DNA of 64,000 nt. Origin: Streptomyces lienomycini. GTDB lineage: Bacteria; Actinomycetota; Actinomycetes; Streptomycetales; Streptomycetaceae. Made by a program: the position numbers and the translations under genes. Location: positions 744,001-808,000 of the forward strand of contig NZ_CP116257.1 in NCBI RefSeq assembly GCF_027947595.1, written 5' to 3'. The notes beneath the pieces are model-generated. The model saw only the letters and a list, made by a program, of their open reading frames with translations, was not told the origin of the DNA and did not search any database. Shown here piece by piece: positions 55,885 to 64,000 of the stretch (its first letter is position 1; every line of letters starts with the position of its first letter).

Positions 55885-56153
55885 CCGTCGCGCTGATGTG
55901 GGAGGCGCGGGCCGTCGCGGGCCGGGGCGAGGAGCTGCTGGCCTGGGCGCGTCGGCAGGAGCTTCCCCGCCGCCCCCTGCGCCGGGAGACCCTGCGGGCC
56001 CCGCAGGACCGCGTCCTCGTCATCACCTGGTGGGACGCCGCGTACGACGCCGACGTCCCGGAGCTGCCCGAACCGGACGGGGGACTGGTCACGCGGGCGG
56101 TGCACCGGTGGCGGTTCGAGTCGGTCGGGAACGACGACCCCCGAACCGAATGA
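55881..56153 (+). CDS. small ABM-like hypothetical protein
   Basis: 90 residues from GTG 55881, starting in the tsaD stop (GTGA overlap), hence cotranscribed with it. [21 protein letters not shown], then [12 protein letters not shown] and [10 protein letters not shown]: one alpha/beta module resembling ABM-fold dimeric proteins. Conserved position suggests a linked but unknown role. Confidence 0.7.
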   Translation: MTVALMWEARAVAGRGEELLAWARRQELPRRPLRRETLRAPQDRVLVITWWDAAYDADVPELPEPDGGLVTRAVHRWRFESVGNDDPRTE

Positions 56154-56237
56154 TTCGTTCTTCATGTCGAATGTTTTGAGGGGTCCCGGTTCACCGGCCC
56201 CTGCGTCAGGGAGCCGCATGGGGTTACGATCGCCGCC

Positions 56238-57299
56238 ATGACATCCCCGCAGCCCGCTGAAACCCGGACGCAAAAGCGGTCCGCGCAGACCGCGACCCTC
56301 GCCGAGATCGCGCGTGAGGCCGGTGTGTCGGCGCCGACTGTTTCGAAGGTGCTCAACGGCCGCGCCGACGTCGCCCCGTCGACCCGGGCCCGGGTGGAGG
56401 ATCTGCTGCGCGCCCACGGCTACCGGCGCAGGCGTGCCGAATCGAGCCGTTCGCCCCTGATCGACCTGGTCTTCCACGAGCTGGAGAGCGCCTGGGCGAT
56501 GGAGGTCATCCGGGGCGTGGAGAACGTGGCGCGGGACACCGGGCTCAGCGTCGTGCTCTCCGAGAGCGCGGGCCGCCTCACCCCGGGCCGCACCTGGGCC
56601 GACCAGGTCGCCGCCCGCCGGCCGCACGGCGTGATCCTCGTCCTGTCCGGCCTCGACGAGTCCCAGCGGGCCCTGCTCACCAGCCGCTCCATCCCGTTCG
56701 TGGTGATGGACCCGGCCGGCGACCCGGGCGCCGACGTGCCGTCCATCGGCGCCACCAACTGGCAGGGCGGACTCGCCGCCACCCGGCACCTGGTCGACCT
56801 CGGCCACACCCGCATCGGCGCGATCAGCGGGCCCACCCGCATGATGTGCAGCCGCGCCCGCGTCGACGGCTACCGGGCCGCCCTGGAGACGGCGGGGCTG
56901 CCCGTCGACCCCGACCTGATCGTGACCGGCGACTTCCACCACGAGGCCGGCTACCGGCAGGGCCTGGAACTGCTGCGCCGCCCGGACCGGCCGACCGCCG
57001 TCTTCGCGGGCAACGACCTCCAGGCGCTCGGCCTGTACGAGGCCGCCCGCGAGCTGGGGCTGCGCATCCCGGAGGACCTGAGCGTGGTCGGCTTCGACGA
57101 CCTGCCGGTGGCCCGCTGGGTGGGGCCGCCGCTGACGACCGTACGGCAGCCGCTGATGGAGATGGCCGAGGCCGCGGCGCGGCTGGTCCTGGACCTCGGG
57201 CGGGACGACGGCTCCCCGTCGGCGACCCGGGTGGAGCTGGCCACCAGCCTGGAGGTGCGCAGCAGTACGGCCGCGCCCCGGTCGCCCCGGACCGTCTGA
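56238..57299 (+). CDS. LacI-family transcriptional regulator
   Basis: 353 residues. HTH TLAEIAREAGVSAPTVSKVLNGRADVAPSTRARV, then a periplasmic-binding-like sugar domain (LIDLVFHELESAWAMEVIRGVE, GGLAATRHLVDLGHTRIG, GYRQGLELLRRPDRPTAVFAGND, LSVVGFDDLPVARWVGPPLTT). The ligand is probably a sugar or derivative. No sugar-use operon is adjacent, so the regulon is unclear. Confidence 0.92.
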   Translation: MTSPQPAETRTQKRSAQTATLAEIAREAGVSAPTVSKVLNGRADVAPSTRARVEDLLRAHGYRRRRAESSRSPLIDLVFHELESAWAMEVIRGVENVARDTGLSVVLSESAGRLTPGRTWADQVAARRPHGVILVLSGLDESQRALLTSRSIPFVVMDPAGDPGADVPSIGATNWQGGLAATRHLVDLGHTRIGAISGPTRMMCSRARVDGYRAALETAGLPVDPDLIVTGDFHHEAGYRQGLELLRRPDRPTAVFAGNDLQALGLYEAARELGLRIPEDLSVVGFDDLPVARWVGPPLTTVRQPLMEMAEAAARLVLDLGRDDGSPSATRVELATSLEVRSSTAAPRSPRTV

Positions 57300-57441
57300 G
57301 GGACGCGGCGGTCCCCGAAGTCTGAGAATTTCCGCAGAAGCCCGACCCGCGTGTTCCCGTTTCAACAATTCGGACTTATGTTCCTTCCGGCGGGCATCCG
57401 GACGGGGACGCGGACGGTACGGCACGGGCGGGGGCTGACGC

Positions 57442-58479
57442 ATGGCGGCGCGGGGCGGGCAGGGCGGGCGGGGCGGGCGCTCGAAGGGGCTGAGAGCGGC
57501 GGGCCTGGCCCTGGCGGGCGCCCTGCTGCTCGGATGTGCCGCGGCGGGCTGGGCCTACTGGCACCTGAACGGCAACATCAGAAGCGTCGACATCAACGGC
57601 GCGCTCGGCGACGACCGGCCCGCCCGCCCCGCCACCGTCCCCTCCGCCTCGCCCTCCGCGTCCCCGGTGCCCACCGGAGCCCTGAACATCCTCGTCCTCG
57701 GCTCCGACTCGCGCGGCGGCGAGCAGAACCAGGCACTCGGCGGCGGCGACAGCGGGGGCGCCCGGTCCGACACGGCGATGGTCGTCCACCTCGACGCCGG
57801 CCGCACCGCCGCCACCGTCGTCAGCATCCCCCGCGACACCCTCGTCGACCGCCCGTCCTGCCCGCTGCCGTCCGGCGGCACGACCCGGGAGGCGAGCGGC
57901 GCCATGTTCAACACCGCCTACGAACTGGGCGGTCCGGTCTGCGCGGTGAAGACCGTCGAGTCGCTCACCGGCGTCCGCATGGACCACTACCTGGAGATCG
58001 ACTTCTCGGGCTTCGCCGGTCTGGTCGACGCGCTCGGCGGGGTCACGGTCACCACGGACGTGGACATCGACGACGACAAGAGCCACCTGCACCTGGACGC
58101 CGGCACCCACCACCTCGACGGCACCGAGGCCCTCGGGCTGGCCCGCACCCGCTACGGGCTGGAGGGCGGCAGCGACCTCGCCCGGATAGGGCTCCAGCAG
58201 AACCTGGTCAAGGCGCTCCTCGAGCAGGTCTCCGCCACCGACCTGCTCACCGACCCCGCGCGGCTCTACCAGGTCGCCGACGCGCTCACCGGCAGCCTCA
58301 CCACCGACACCGGCCTCGACTCGCTGGGCGAGTTGACGACCCTCGGCCGCAGCATCGTGGGCCTCGCCGCGGACGACGTGCGCACCGTGACGATGCCGGT
58401 CCTCCCCGCGCCCTCCGACCCCAACCGGGTGGTGGCGGACCAGCCGGACGCCGCCGACCTGTGGAGATCCCTGCGCTGA
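57442..58479 (+). CDS. LytR-CpsA-Psr (LCP) family glycopolymer transferase
   Basis: 345 residues. Basic N-terminus, one membrane span (GLALAGALLLGCAAAGWAYW), then the extracytoplasmic LCP domain: NILVLGSDSRGG, ARSDTAMVVHL, VVSIPRDTLVD, FNTAYELGG and LGLARTRYGLEGGSDLARIGLQQNLVKALLE with its pyrophosphate-binding Arg residues. It transfers lipid-linked glycopolymers (teichoic/teichuronic type) to peptidoglycan. Confidence 0.92.
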   Translation: MAARGGQGGRGGRSKGLRAAGLALAGALLLGCAAAGWAYWHLNGNIRSVDINGALGDDRPARPATVPSASPSASPVPTGALNILVLGSDSRGGEQNQALGGGDSGGARSDTAMVVHLDAGRTAATVVSIPRDTLVDRPSCPLPSGGTTREASGAMFNTAYELGGPVCAVKTVESLTGVRMDHYLEIDFSGFAGLVDALGGVTVTTDVDIDDDKSHLHLDAGTHHLDGTEALGLARTRYGLEGGSDLARIGLQQNLVKALLEQVSATDLLTDPARLYQVADALTGSLTTDTGLDSLGELTTLGRSIVGLAADDVRTVTMPVLPAPSDPNRVVADQPDAADLWRSLR

Positions 58480-58591
58480 GGAATTTCTTCGGGCGAGGGG
58501 GCGGCAGGTGTCGATCCACGGCGTGCCCGTTCGACGCAAGGGGTGAGAGGCCGGGAGGAACCCCGGCCGCCGACCACCCCGAGGAGCCACC

Positions 58592-58945
58592 ATGCCCCGC
58601 TACCTGTCGCTCATCCGCATCGAGGAGTCCGACACCCCCGCCGGCCCCAGCCCCGAGCTGATGCAGCGGATGGAGAAGCTGATGGAGGAGATGACCAAGG
58701 CCGGTGTCCTGCTCGACACGGCCGGGCTGACCCCGACCGCCCAGGGCACCCGCGTCCACTACGAGGGCGGACAGCTCTCCGTCACCGACGGCCCCTTCAC
58801 CGAGTCCAAGGAGGTCGTCGGCGGCTACGCCCTCCTCCAGGCCAAGGACCGGGCCGAGGCCGTCGAGTGGACCAAGCGCTTCCTGAAGGTCCACGAGGAG
58901 CACTGGACGGTGACCTGCGAGGTGCGGGAGCTGATGGAGGGCTGA
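58592..58945 (+). CDS. YCII/DGPF-domain protein
   Basis: 117 residues with the DGPFTESKEVVGGYALLQA motif that names the DGPF family. Immediately precedes the sigma factor on the same strand (83 bases). DGPF proteins are the conserved genomic partners of ECF42-type sigma factors and are thought to belong to their regulon or signalling. GAGGAG lies eight bases before the ATG. Confidence 0.9.
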   Translation: MPRYLSLIRIEESDTPAGPSPELMQRMEKLMEEMTKAGVLLDTAGLTPTAQGTRVHYEGGQLSVTDGPFTESKEVVGGYALLQAKDRAEAVEWTKRFLKVHEEHWTVTCEVRELMEG

Positions 58946-59028
58946 GGCGGAGAACCCGGCCGGAGAGCCGCCGCAGAGCGCCGAGTTCCGCTGTGCCCCG
59001 GCGGCCCGAGGGTGTTGCATGGTGGGCT

Positions 59029-60285
59029 GTGCAGCCGCAACCCACCGCAGCCCTCGAAACCGTCTTCCGGCTGGAGTCGCCCCGCGTGATCGCCGGCGTC
59101 GCCCGGATCGTCCGGGACGTCGGCATCGCCGAGGAACTCACCCAGGACGCCCTGGTCGCGGCCCTGGAGCAGTGGCCCCGGGACGGCGTGCCCGACAATC
59201 CGGGCGCCTGGCTCATGACCATCGCCCGCCGCCGCGCCGTCGACCTGGTCCGGCGCCGGGAGAACTACGCCCGCAAGCTCGCGGAGATCGGCCGCGAGCT
59301 GCCCGCCTCGGCGCCCGCGCCCGAGGAGCCCGCCGACCCGGAGGACATCGACGACGACCTGCTGCGGCTGGTCTTCACCGCCTGCCACCCGGTGCTGTCC
59401 GCCGAGGCCCGCATCGCCCTCACCCTCCGCCTGCTCGGCGGCCTGACCACCCCCGAGATCGCCCGCGCCCGCCTCGTCCCCGAACCCACGGTCGCGCAGC
59501 GCATCGTCCGCGCCAAACGCACCCTGGCCAGGAAGAACGTGGCCTTCGAGGTGCCGTACGGGCCGGACCGCGAGGCCCGACTCGGCTCGGTCCTGGAGGT
59601 CATCTACCTGATCTTCAACGAGGGCTACGCGGCCACCGCCGGCGACGACTGGCTCCGCCCCGCCCTGTGCGAGGACGCCCTGCGCCTGGCCCGCGTCCTT
59701 GCCGCCCTGATGCCCAAGGAACCCGAGGTCCACGGCCTGGCCGCGCTGCTGGAGTTCCAGTCCTCCCGCACCGCGGCCCGCACCGCCCCCGACGGCGAGC
59801 CGGTCCTGCTGAAGGACCAGAACCGCCACCGCTTCAACCGCCTGCTCGTCGCCCGCGGCATCACCGCCCTCGACCACGCCCACGCCACCACCGGCCCAGG
59901 CGGCCCCGGCCCGTACGTCCTCCAGGCCGCGATCGCCGCCAGCCACGCGACGGCCCCCACCTACGAGGAGACCGACTGGCCGCGCATCGCCGTGCTCTAC
60001 GGCCTGCTCGCCGCCCGCACACCGTCCCCGGTGGTGGAACTCAACCGGGCGGTCGCCGTCTCGATGGCCGAGGGCCCGGCCCCCGCCCTGGCCCTCGTCG
60101 ACGCCCTCGCCGCCGCACCGGCCCTGCGCGACTACCACCTGCTCCCCAGCGTCCGCGGCGACCTCCTGCTCCGCCTGGGCCGCACGGCGGAGGCCCGCGA
60201 GGAGTTCGAACGGGCCGCCACCCTGACCCGCAACGCCCGCGAAAGCGCACTCCTGCGGCGCCGGGCGCGGGAGGCGACCGATTAA
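59029..60285 (+). CDS. ECF42-type sigma factor with C-terminal TPR-like domain
   Basis: 418 residues from GTG 59029, probably leaderless or nearly so. Sigma regions at 1-190 (RDVGIAEELTQDALVAALEQWP; TTPEIARARLVPEPTVAQRIVRAKRTL), then the long C-terminal extension typical of ECF42 (EVIYLIFNEGYAAT, ARVLAALMPKEPEVHGLAALLEFQ, PVVELNRAVAVSMAEGP), which replaces an anti-sigma factor as the control element. The DGPF partner is directly upstream. Its TAA stop shares bases with that of the convergent methyltransferase. Confidence 0.92.
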   Translation: MQPQPTAALETVFRLESPRVIAGVARIVRDVGIAEELTQDALVAALEQWPRDGVPDNPGAWLMTIARRRAVDLVRRRENYARKLAEIGRELPASAPAPEEPADPEDIDDDLLRLVFTACHPVLSAEARIALTLRLLGGLTTPEIARARLVPEPTVAQRIVRAKRTLARKNVAFEVPYGPDREARLGSVLEVIYLIFNEGYAATAGDDWLRPALCEDALRLARVLAALMPKEPEVHGLAALLEFQSSRTAARTAPDGEPVLLKDQNRHRFNRLLVARGITALDHAHATTGPGGPGPYVLQAAIAASHATAPTYEETDWPRIAVLYGLLAARTPSPVVELNRAVAVSMAEGPAPALALVDALAAAPALRDYHLLPSVRGDLLLRLGRTAEAREEFERAATLTRNARESALLRRRAREATD

Positions 60286-61463
60286 CGTGCCGGGTGCCCG
60301 ATCAGCATCGTCGGCGCCCCCGCGACCCGCGTCAGGAACACGGTCGCGGCGTTCGGCCCCTGCGGTCTGACCTTCTTCCGCAACTCCTCCGGCTCGACCG
60401 CCGACCCCCGCTTCTTCACGGTCAGCGTGCCGACCCCGCGCTCCCGCAGCAGCGCCTTCAGCTTCTTGACGTTGAACGGCATCACGTCGGTGATCTCGTA
60501 CGCGGTGGCGTACGGCGTGGGCCGCAGGTCGTCCCCGGTGACGTACGCGATGGTCGCGTCGATCAGCCCGCCGTCCAGGTCCGCGGCGACCTCGGCGACC
60601 AGGTGGGCGCGGATGACGGCGCCGTCCGGCTCGTACAGGTACCTCCCGACCGGGCGGGCTTCGGGGTCCGGCAGCATGGTCGCGGGCGTCGCGTAGATCC
60701 CCGCCCCGGAGGGCAGCAGCGTCGCCCGCCGCGCCCCCGGCGTCACGTCCGGGCCGAACCACAGCACGGCCTCCTTGACGTCCCCGCCGTCCGAGACCCA
60801 CTCGGCCGTCGCCTCCGGGGGGATCGCCTCGTGCGGAATACCCGGCGCGATCTTCAGCAGGCCGAGCGGCGCCCCGAGCGCGGCGGACACGGCCCAGGAC
60901 AGGGGAGGGGAGTACGCCTCCGGGTCGAAGATCCGGCCGCGCTTGGAGGAGCGCCGTGCCGGATCGACGAACACCGCGTCATACGCGCCCGTGTCCACCT
61001 CCGTCACGTCCGCCTCGCGCACCTCGATCAGCTCGGCGAGGCCGAGCGCGTCGGTGTTGGCGCGGGCCGCCGCGGCGGTGACCGGGTCGCGGTCGACGGC
61101 GAGGACCCGGATGCCGGCGCGGGCGAACGCGATCGCGTCGCCGCCGATCCCGCAGCACAGGTCCGCCACGGACCGCACCCCGAGCGCCCGGAGGCACTCG
61201 GCCCGGTACGTCGCCACGCTCGCCCGCGTCGACTGCTCCACCCCGTTCGGCGTGAAGAACATCCGCCCGGCGTCCTCGGCCCCGAACTTCGCCACCGCCC
61301 GCTGCCGCAGCCGCGCCTGCCCGAGCGCCGCCGACACCAGCTCGGCGGGGTGCGCGCGCCGCAGCCGGGTGGCGACCGCCAACTCCCGCGCGGGGTCGGT
61401 GTCACGCACCTCGTCGAGGAGGGCGCGGCCTTCGGGAGTGAGGAGGAAGTCGAGGTCGGTCAC
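60282..61463 (-). CDS. class I SAM methyltransferase with THUMP-like domain
   Basis: 393 residues from GTG 61463 (TDLDFLLTPEGRALLDEV); an in-frame upstream start at 61571 adds an unlikely segment. SAM site VADLCCGIGGDAIAFARAG, then VLAVDRDP, catalytic-region DAVFVDPARRSSKRGR; the C-terminal 80 residues (FNVKKLKALLRERGVGTLTVKKRGS) form a THUMP-like RNA-binding part. A likely RNA methyltransferase; target unknown. Stops of this gene and the sigma gene overlap in TTAA. Confidence 0.85.
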   Translation of the reverse strand: MTDLDFLLTPEGRALLDEVRDTDPARELAVATRLRRAHPAELVSAALGQARLRQRAVAKFGAEDAGRMFFTPNGVEQSTRASVATYRAECLRALGVRSVADLCCGIGGDAIAFARAGIRVLAVDRDPVTAAAARANTDALGLAELIEVREADVTEVDTGAYDAVFVDPARRSSKRGRIFDPEAYSPPLSWAVSAALGAPLGLLKIAPGIPHEAIPPEATAEWVSDGGDVKEAVLWFGPDVTPGARRATLLPSGAGIYATPATMLPDPEARPVGRYLYEPDGAVIRAHLVAEVAADLDGGLIDATIAYVTGDDLRPTPYATAYEITDVMPFNVKKLKALLRERGVGTLTVKKRGSAVEPEELRKKVRPQGPNAATVFLTRVAGAPTMLIGHPAR

Positions 61464-61553
61464 CGGGTCATTGTGGGCCAGTCGGTGGACGGTGTGCCTC
61501 CGGCGCGGTGTCGGGCCGGGTTCGACGGCCGGGGACTGCGAGGATCCCGCACC

Positions 61554-62513
61554 ATGCGAGCAGTCGTACAAAATGACAAAAGTCGGGCGCAGTGCGTGCT
61601 TCGGACACCCCGCCCCGTACTCCGCAGACGCGGAGCGACCGTCACCGCCGCCCTCGCCCTCGCCGTCGCAGTCCTAGCCGCCGGCTGCGCCCAGGACGAG
61701 GCCCCCGACGTACGGGGCGCGGCCGGCCAGCAGGCTCCCGGCGCACCTCCGGCCCGCGCGGTGGACGGCGCCGCCAAGGCCCGCGAGGCCCGCGCCGCCC
61801 TGGTCGCCGCCGCCAAGCGCTGGAAGCTCGACAAGGTCCCGCTGACCGCCCCCGCGCCCCCGGCGAAGAAGCCGGAGATCAAAGCCCGCGAGGGCTTCGA
61901 GGTGGACGGCCAGGAGACCGAGAACCTCCCGCCCGTCTTCACCACGGTCCCCACCGAGGAGAAGATCGTCTTCCTCACCATCGACGACGGCGCCGAGAAG
62001 GACCCGGCGTTCCTGAAGATGATGAGCGAGCTGAAGGTCCCGTACACCGTCTTCCTCACCGACGAGGAGATCAAGGACGACTACGGCTACTTCAAGAAGA
62101 TGCAGGCCCAGGGCATCACCCTCAACAACCACACCCTGAGCCACCCCTACCTCCCCGGGCTCTCCTACGAGGACCAGAAGCGGGAGATCTGCGGCATGCA
62201 GGACGTGATGGAGAAGCACTACGGCAAGCGCCCCACGCTCTTCCGCCCGCCCTTCGGCAACTACAACCACGACACCCTGCGCGCCGCCAAGTCGTGCGGC
62301 ATCGAGTACGCCCCGATCTGGAGCGAGGAGGTGTACGTCGACCACTGGGAGTACCGCGAGTGGGACCAGGACCTGCACCCCGGCGACATCGTCCTCACCC
62401 ACTTCCGGGGCACCGACGACTGGGACGGCACCATGACCGACATGGTCCGCCGCTTCCTGGACCGCGTCACCGCCGAGGGGTACGCGGTGGCCCGCCTGGA
62501 GGACTACCTGTGA
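61554..62513 (+). CDS. lipoprotein polysaccharide deacetylase (NodB family), first of pair
   Basis: 319 residues. Signal peptide with lipobox VLAAGC, a charged linker, then a carbohydrate esterase family 4 domain: FLTIDDGAEKD (catalytic and metal Asp), NNHTLSHPYL (two metal His), RPPFGNYNHDTL and DIVLTHFRG. It deacetylates GlcNAc-type glycans at the cell surface. The four-base GTGA overlap couples it to the next, related gene. Confidence 0.9.
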   Translation: MRAVVQNDKSRAQCVLRTPRPVLRRRGATVTAALALAVAVLAAGCAQDEAPDVRGAAGQQAPGAPPARAVDGAAKAREARAALVAAAKRWKLDKVPLTAPAPPAKKPEIKAREGFEVDGQETENLPPVFTTVPTEEKIVFLTIDDGAEKDPAFLKMMSELKVPYTVFLTDEEIKDDYGYFKKMQAQGITLNNHTLSHPYLPGLSYEDQKREICGMQDVMEKHYGKRPTLFRPPFGNYNHDTLRAAKSCGIEYAPIWSEEVYVDHWEYREWDQDLHPGDIVLTHFRGTDDWDGTMTDMVRRFLDRVTAEGYAVARLEDYL

Positions 62514-63244
62514 GCCGAGGGCGGTTCGGCCCGGCCGGCGCCGCCCTGGCCGCCCTCCTGCTTCCGCTGCTCCCGCTGACCGGCTGCGCCCGTCCCACCG
62601 CCCCCGTCGGCCGGGCGGCGGCGGGGGAGCCCGCCCAGGACGCCGACCGGGGCCGGACCCTGCCGCCCGTCGTGGACCACGTCCGCACCACCGACCCGGT
62701 CGTCTTCCTCACCTACGACGACAGCGCCGAACGCGCACCCGCCCTCACCGCCCTGATCCGCGCACGCCGGCTTCCGGTCACCCTCTTCCTCACCGACGAC
62801 GTCGCGGGACCGGCGTACGCCGAACTGGCCCGGCTGCGCCCGTTCGGCGCGAGCCTGCAGAACCACACCCTCGAACACCGCTCCCTGCGCGGCCTGCCCC
62901 GCGCCGGCCAGCGCGCCGAGATCTGCGGCCAGCAGACCAAGCTCAGGTCCCGCTTCGGCGTCCGCGCCCACCTCTTCCGCCCGCCGCACGGCACGTACGA
63001 CACCACGACCCTGCGCGCCGCCGCCGACTGCGGCATCACCGCCGTCGTCCTGTGGCGTGCCACCCTCGACGCCCGCGGCGACCTCGCCTACACCCGCGGC
63101 GAGCACCGCCTGCACCCCGGCGACATCGTGGCCGTCGACCCGGACGACCCGACCGCCGCGAACCTGGCGGCGCGCACGGAACGTCTGCTGAGGACGATCG
63201 AGGAGCAGGGGCTGCGGGTGGGCGACCTGGAAAGCTACCTGTGA
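62510..63244 (+). CDS. lipoprotein polysaccharide deacetylase, second of pair
   Basis: 244 residues from GTG 62510. Signal peptide ending LLPLTGC, then a shorter NodB domain parallel to the first: FLTYDDSAERAP, QNHTLEHRSL, RPPHGTYDTTTL and HPGDIVAVDPDDPT. The final catalytic His of the first copy (LTHFRG) is replaced by AVDPDD, so activity may be altered. A tandem duplicate. Confidence 0.88.
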   Translation: MSRGRFGPAGAALAALLLPLLPLTGCARPTAPVGRAAAGEPAQDADRGRTLPPVVDHVRTTDPVVFLTYDDSAERAPALTALIRARRLPVTLFLTDDVAGPAYAELARLRPFGASLQNHTLEHRSLRGLPRAGQRAEICGQQTKLRSRFGVRAHLFRPPHGTYDTTTLRAAADCGITAVVLWRATLDARGDLAYTRGEHRLHPGDIVAVDPDDPTAANLAARTERLLRTIEEQGLRVGDLESYL

Positions 63245-63390
63245 TCGCAGCCCGTCCGGCGTTTGAGGACGAGGCCGTCCAGGCCGAAGCGGGGGCCTGG
63301 GGGCGGCAGCCCCCAGCGAGCCCGGCACCGACGCAGGGTGCCTCCACAAACCGGCGTTCACCCGAAATCTCCACCGACGCGCCGCCGGCA

Positions 63391-63417
63391 TTGGCACTCC
63401 GCTTGACCGAGTGCTAA
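63391..63417 (+). promoter_or_regulatory. CIRCE element 1 (HrcA operator)
   Basis: TTGGCACTC-N9-GAGTGCTAA, eight of nine positions of the left arm as in the CIRCE consensus TTAGCACTC and a perfect right arm. The N9 spacer contains the TTGACC -35 box of the groES promoter. Confidence 0.93.
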
Positions 63418-63430
63418 CCACAGTCATAGT
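63403..63430 (+). promoter_or_regulatory. groES promoter
   Basis: TTGACC (63403-63408) and CATAGT (63425-63430) with 16 bases between. The -35 lies inside CIRCE 1, so HrcA would block polymerase directly. The 319-base gap 63245-63563 otherwise holds only CIRCE 2 and the 5' leader. Confidence 0.7.
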
Positions 63431-63437
63431 CTCGGCT

Positions 63438-63464
63438 CTGGCACTCCCCACTGGAGAGTGCCAA
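63438..63464 (+). promoter_or_regulatory. CIRCE element 2 (HrcA operator)
   Basis: CTGGCACTC-N9-GAGTGCCAA, symmetric and 21 bases after CIRCE 1, in the expected 5' leader. Two operators imply tight HrcA repression relieved by heat. Confidence 0.88.
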
Positions 63465-63563
63465 CTACGCGACGGGCAGGTCCGGCACCCGCGACGACGG
63501 ATCCACCTGGTCGCCACCTCAGACAGTTAACCCCGTGAGATCTCCGAAGGGGGAGGTCGGATC

Positions 63564-63872
63564 GTGACGACCACCAGCTCCAAGGTTGCCATCAAGCCGC
63601 TCGAGGACCGCATTGTGGTCCAGCCGCTCGACGCCGAGCAGACCACGGCTTCGGGCCTGGTCATTCCGGACACCGCCAAGGAGAAGCCCCAGGAGGGCGT
63701 CGTCCTGGCCGTGGGCCCGGGCCGCTTCGAGGACGGCAACCGTCTTCCGCTCGACGTCAGCGTCGGCGACGTCGTGCTCTACAGCAAGTACGGCGGCACC
63801 GAGGTGAAGTACAACGGCGAGGAGTACCTCGTCCTCTCGGCCCGCGACGTGCTCGCGATCGTCGAGAAGTAG
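63564..63872 (+). CDS. groES: co-chaperonin GroES
   Basis: 102 residues from GTG 63564 with GGGGGAGG upstream. Lid of the GroEL cavity: [34 protein letters not shown] (mobile loop) and [25 protein letters not shown]. Its groEL partner should start just after the window end. Confidence 0.97.
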   Translation: MTTTSSKVAIKPLEDRIVVQPLDAEQTTASGLVIPDTAKEKPQEGVVLAVGPGRFEDGNRLPLDVSVGDVVLYSKYGGTEVKYNGEEYLVLSARDVLAIVEK

Positions 63873-63889
63873 AAGCAGTTCCCTGCTTC
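63872..63889 (+). other. hairpin between groES and groEL
   Basis: Perfect GAAGCAG-TTCC-CTGCTTC directly after the groES stop. It may protect the processed groES mRNA or attenuate readthrough into groEL. The remaining bases to 64000 look like a groEL leader. Confidence 0.6.
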
Positions 63890-64000
63890 GCTTCGCTTCA
63901 CCGAAGCACCTTGTATTTCTGCTGCGCCCCTGACTCCCGCTACCACCAAGAAGCCGGGCGCCGGGGGCGCAGTGCCGTATAACCCCAAGATTTCCGGAAG

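Noticed and set aside
59019..62513. Apparent 1160-codon plus-strand protein ending in the deacetylase
   Set aside because: It reads out of frame through the sigma factor and antisense to the methyltransferase; the real deacetylase starts at ATG 61554 with its own signal peptide.

Overview
The window is Streptomyces-type chromosome. GC is very high with strong third-position bias, many starts are GTG, and the gene order is the conserved actinobacterial one: adk-map-infA-rpmJ-rpsM-rpsK-rpoA-rplQ-truA, then rplM-rpsI-glmM, coaA, glmS, nnrD, acpS, alr, tsaE, tsaB-rimI-tsaD and groES. No tRNA, rRNA, CRISPR array, insertion sequence or integrase was seen.

Layout. 1-5.6 kb: the end of the adk/ribosomal/rpoA operon and truA. 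5.6-11 kb: a surface-polysaccharide-like locus (family 2 glycosyltransferase, a secreted CBM3 plus GH16-like protein) and two membrane proteins. 11.2-13.8 kb: rplM-rpsI and glmM, each closed by a strong terminator. 13.9-40.8 kb: a biosynthetic gene cluster set between glmM and coaA. 40.8-63.2 kb: housekeeping genes (coaA, glmS, nnrD, acpS, alr, tsaE/B/D, rimI) mixed with regulators, lipoproteins and cell-envelope genes. 63.4-64 kb: two CIRCE operators and groES; groEL must start just past the end.

The cluster is the striking part. One strand carries an alpha-oxoamine synthase, a PUFA/heterocyst-glycolipid-like iterative PKS without its own KS (AT, degenerate ACP, ACP, ACP, KR, DH), a Sfp-type PPTase, a separate KS plus CLF-like didomain protein, a polytopic membrane protein, a degenerate frameshifted acyltransferase, an intact PlsC-type acyltransferase, an SDR and an unknown protein. 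This is the logic of a sphingoid-like aminolipid: polyketide acyl chain, decarboxylative condensation with an amino acid, keto reduction, O- or N-acylation. Next to it are an SCP2-like protein with an acyl-CoA carboxylase beta subunit (the matching epsilon subunit lies at the far edge) and a small monooxygenase-like protein. Then comes an azole-type RiPP (TOMM) module: a 62-residue precursor, a fused E1-like/YcaO cyclodehydratase and a SagB-type flavin dehydrogenase. Regulators are an ECF sigma factor (with an MFS exporter), a histidine kinase and response regulator placed tail to tail, and a SARP activator. Arrays of about 11-bp direct repeats that look like SARP operators precede several transcription units.

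The best reading is a lipid/polyketide-azole peptide hybrid pathway, although two neighbouring independent pathways cannot be excluded from sequence alone. Two coding frames (27.78 kb and 47.75 kb) are each broken by what looks like one missing G in a G-run, so sequencing error must be considered for both.
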